Of a DNA stretch of 28,671 bases, positions 26,582 through 28,671 are shown piece by piece. Source of the stretch: Nemertoderma westbladi (lineage: Eukaryota; Xenacoelomorpha; Nemertodermatida; Nemertodermatidae); assembly GCA_032718475.1 (NCBI GenBank), contig JAUCBJ010001852.1:1-28671 (forward strand). Reading direction: 5' to 3'. How positions within the stretch are numbered: the stretch's first letter is position 1; each line of letters starts with the position of its first letter. The notes beneath the pieces are model-generated. The model saw nothing but the letters and a program-made list of their open reading frames with translations. It ran no database searches and was not told the DNA's origin. The position numbers were made by a program, and so were the translations under genes.

Positions 26582-27521
26582 TTTATTATTCAGAGTTTAT
26601 GCGATTATTCGCAACGTTCATTCCCCAAGTTTGTTCCTACAGTAATTGTGTTTGTTATACATACCGCTATAGTTAAATTAACCTCGGTACTACACGGGCT
26701 GCTTGGCGTAGGTAAAGACTGGTGATTTTGTGCATCGGTCACTCCAGCAGATGCCGTGGTTCTTTTAGCTGTTCAAGTATATTTAACTACTGATTATCTG
26801 TTATATAAGTACTCGTACCTAATTTAGGGTTTAGTGTATAGTACTTTCCGAAGTAATTATTGTAGGCATTATATTTGTGTTGTAAAGTGGTTGATAGGCA
26901 CATTCGATTAGCTCTATTAACTTCTAGGTAGGAACACTCCGTGATACATAACGTAGAACCTATAGCGATACGGCTATAGGTCGTCAGGCGGTGGTATTTT
27001 CCTATCTAGACAACGCAGTGTATTTACTACTACTTATTATTTCAAATACCGTAGTACCCTGTCCGTGTAATAACCGGTTTCTAACCCTTTGTTAGGCTGG
27101 TTTGTAGACTTCTTGTAAAATTACCCTAAAAATTCGTATTTTGCGTTTTTGTAAATTTTTGCATTTATTTAGAGATTGTAATCTCACCCGAATTGTACGT
27201 AATTTGTAGTATTAAGTAACTTAGGTAAATTAGAATTATTTGTTTTAGTGTCCTATACGTAACACTTCACTGAAAGCGCACCGCTTTGTGTAGTGATTAC
27301 CCCCAGAAATAATAACATTTATTTCAAACATTGACAAAACCCATTAAAACGGGTATATATAAATTATAAATCAAATCTAACGATTTATAAATAGTAGGCC
27401 TACCATATAACAATTAGGTCTCAATATCAGTTGGATTACTGCTCAAATAACGGTAAAAAAGTAAGTAAAGTAACAAAGTAACCCTAAAGTAACAGAAATT
27501 CAATTATTTGAAATAATTGAT
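26582..27521. other. Intergenic or leader DNA with a perfect 9-bp hairpin
   Basis: ACCTATAGC (26958-26966), loop GATACG, and GCTATAGGT (26973-26981) form a perfect small hairpin. A palindrome-like CAATTATTTGAAATAATTG lies near 27501. No genes recognised. Confidence 0.45.
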
Positions 27522-27790
27522 ATACCGGTATTTACGATAGGCCTATTATCTTTATTTCTATAAATCTAGGCTGAAATTATACCGGTACTTGTAATTAATT
27601 CTATTTCAGAATTATATATCCTACAAACTGTAAGCTGTATACCGGTATTCCGATAGGCCTATTATATATTTATATATATTTGTGCTAAAATTATACCGGT
27701 ATTCTGTGATAAACCTAGTCTGTAATAATACTTATATAGTTATATATACTATAAGTATACCGGTATTCTAATATATTATATATATATCAC
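27522..27790 (+). repeat. About 117-bp diverged tandem repeat with paired ACCGGTA motifs
   Basis: ATACCGGTATT-type words start at 27522, 27639 and 27757 (117- and 118-bp spacing). A second internal ATACCGGTA copy lies at 27579 and 27693. Two of the units also share CGATAGGCCTATTAT. It lies about 110 bp upstream of the ORF start at 27904, so it could sit in its promoter or leader; no direct evidence of regulation. Confidence 0.7.
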
Positions 27791-27903
27791 GCTACACTGA
27801 GTAGCAGTAACGGTAATTAATTACTAGGCTAGCAGTTCATACTGAGTTACTAGACTTGCTTAGACTGTAATACAGCAGTAGACATTCAACGGTATACATA
27901 GTC

Positions 27904-28671
27904 ATGTCTGATACTAAGCAGAACCTGTCAGACAGTTTATTAGATGTAACTATCTGCGACTCAGATAGAGACGTACAAACGTCTGGTCGTAAATCCAGTT
28001 CACCTCCCACTGTGAGGAAGGTCATCCCTCCAGTAGTAATAACAGAACCTAGGCTAGTCCAACATCGTAGGTCTATCATAGGCACTCGAGCTCAGGTCAA
28101 GCGGGACCAACAAGCAGCGGAACAGCAACAACCCGCTAGTCAAGAACTTATGCCTCAGCGGCCCAGCAGCTCCAGTAGTGAGGATACTGTAGAGCTGACA
28201 CCCGAGAGCGGAGCAGAGATGACGGATGCGGTTTATACGGATCCCCTTCTCATCCTTCCTGCAGCTGTGCTCGCTGGGTTATTGATCGTGGTGGAAGAAC
28301 ACCAGATTGATTGGGCGAGAAGTCAACAGTCAACTAGAGATAACTACGCGGGATACACTAGTGAAGAACTGAAGTCTATTGTCGAGTCGCAATGGAACTT
28401 CCCCGGACCCGGACTCCCGTTTGATTTATCAGAAGCTGCCTGGGAAGACATACACCGGATGGGAGTAGCCAAGGAAACCATCGATCCAGCTGTGTGGAAG
28501 AGGTCCGCAGCCGGATACGCACAGGGATTCTTCAGCTCTATGGAGCGAATAGAAAAGCAACTTTTTCAACAACCTCAAGGACCTCAAGAGCAGGGATCGC
28601 TGCTTTATCAAGTTAGAGAAAGAGTTCTGCGGATCAGGCTAATATTATCGGCCTATGAGGAGGCTTCTAAA
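27904..28671 (+). CDS. Unrecognised protein, N-terminal 256 codons, runs off the right edge
   Basis: From ATG 27904 the frame stays open for 256 codons to the end of the window without an intron. This is exceptional in DNA this rich in stops, and the codon composition is visibly more GC-rich than the flanks. Residues 1-110 are low-complexity and probably disordered: Ser/Pro-rich, basic around RKVIPP and QHRRS, then Gln-rich (KRDQQAAEQQQ) and acidic (SSSSSEDTVELTPESGAEM). A 16-residue hydrophobic run LLILPAAVLAGLLIVV follows at about 114-129. Then comes a probably folded, Trp- and Arg-containing region with FPGPGLPFDLSEAAW, VWKRSAAGYAQGFF and a terminal helical EEASK. G at -3 supports the start. 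I do not recognise a family. It could be a host gene's first exon or a retroelement gag-like ORF; no primer-binding site or LTR was found to favour the latter. Confidence 0.75.
   Translation, partial: MSDTKQNLSDSLLDVTICDSDRDVQTSGRKSSSPPTVRKVIPPVVITEPRLVQHRRSIIGTRAQVKRDQQAAEQQQPASQELMPQRPSSSSSEDTVELTPESGAEMTDAVYTDPLLILPAAVLAGLLIVVEEHQIDWARSQQSTRDNYAGYTSEELKSIVESQWNFPGPGLPFDLSEAAWEDIHRMGVAKETIDPAVWKRSAAGYAQGFFSSMERIEKQLFQQPQGPQEQGSLLYQVRERVLRIRLILSAYEEASK

Noticed and set aside
24965-27900. LTR and primer-binding site of a retrotransposon upstream of the right-edge ORF
   Set aside because: I looked for TG...CA-bounded direct repeats and for a TGG-starting primer-binding site and found no convincing match. 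The 287-bp copies are adjacent and do not flank an internal region.
27837-28611. Minus-strand ORFs of 82 and 60 codons at the right edge
   Set aside because: Antisense shadows of the 256-codon plus-strand frame, which is longer and uninterrupted.

Overview
The window is eukaryotic, most likely from a marine invertebrate animal. The evidence is a spliced cdc42 gene that is almost identical to animal Cdc42 in its first two exons, AT-rich intergenic DNA, decayed non-LTR retrotransposon tails, several inverted-repeat elements, and frequent ACCGGTA and TAGGCCTA motifs. I cannot resolve the taxon. There are no bacterial operons, rRNA genes or complete tRNA genes.

Layout: 205-615 (minus) is the C-terminal tail of a non-LTR reverse transcriptase ORF. 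1211-1299 is a 22-bp tandem repeat. 1896-2306 is a GC-rich inverted repeat. 2577-3015 (minus) is the 3' end of a CR1-like LINE. cdc42 follows, with three coding exons at 3197-3374, 3562-3719 and 7947-8195 encoding a 194-residue Rho GTPase that ends in the prenylation motif CVLL. Its 4.2-kb second intron is mostly tandem repeat: a 29-bp array built from the exon 2/intron 2 donor site (3708-4041) and an unrelated array of about 102 copies of another 29-bp unit (4579-7533).

Downstream of cdc42 come a small inverted-repeat element (8602-8810), a fold-back element (9307-11104) holding a 44-bp tandem array, a second copy of the same LINE tail in the opposite orientation (about 11206-11759), an element rich in ATGTAAC motifs (11928-12469), and a TTAA-flanked element with G-run termini (13531-14443).

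About one third of the window (14577-23820) is a 62-bp satellite of about 149 units. It shows higher-order duplications and is closed on the right by a 25-bp stem hairpin. 23884-27900 is mostly unrecognised AT-rich DNA with a 287-bp direct duplication and a 117-bp repeat. From 27904 to the right edge an uninterrupted ORF of at least 256 codons begins; I do not recognise its product.

Only cdc42 is a confidently identified host gene. The strongest oddity is the tandem multiplication of its second 5' splice site. The second is the internally duplicated 62-bp satellite. Repeat identities and unit counts were obtained by eye and are approximate where marked 'about'.
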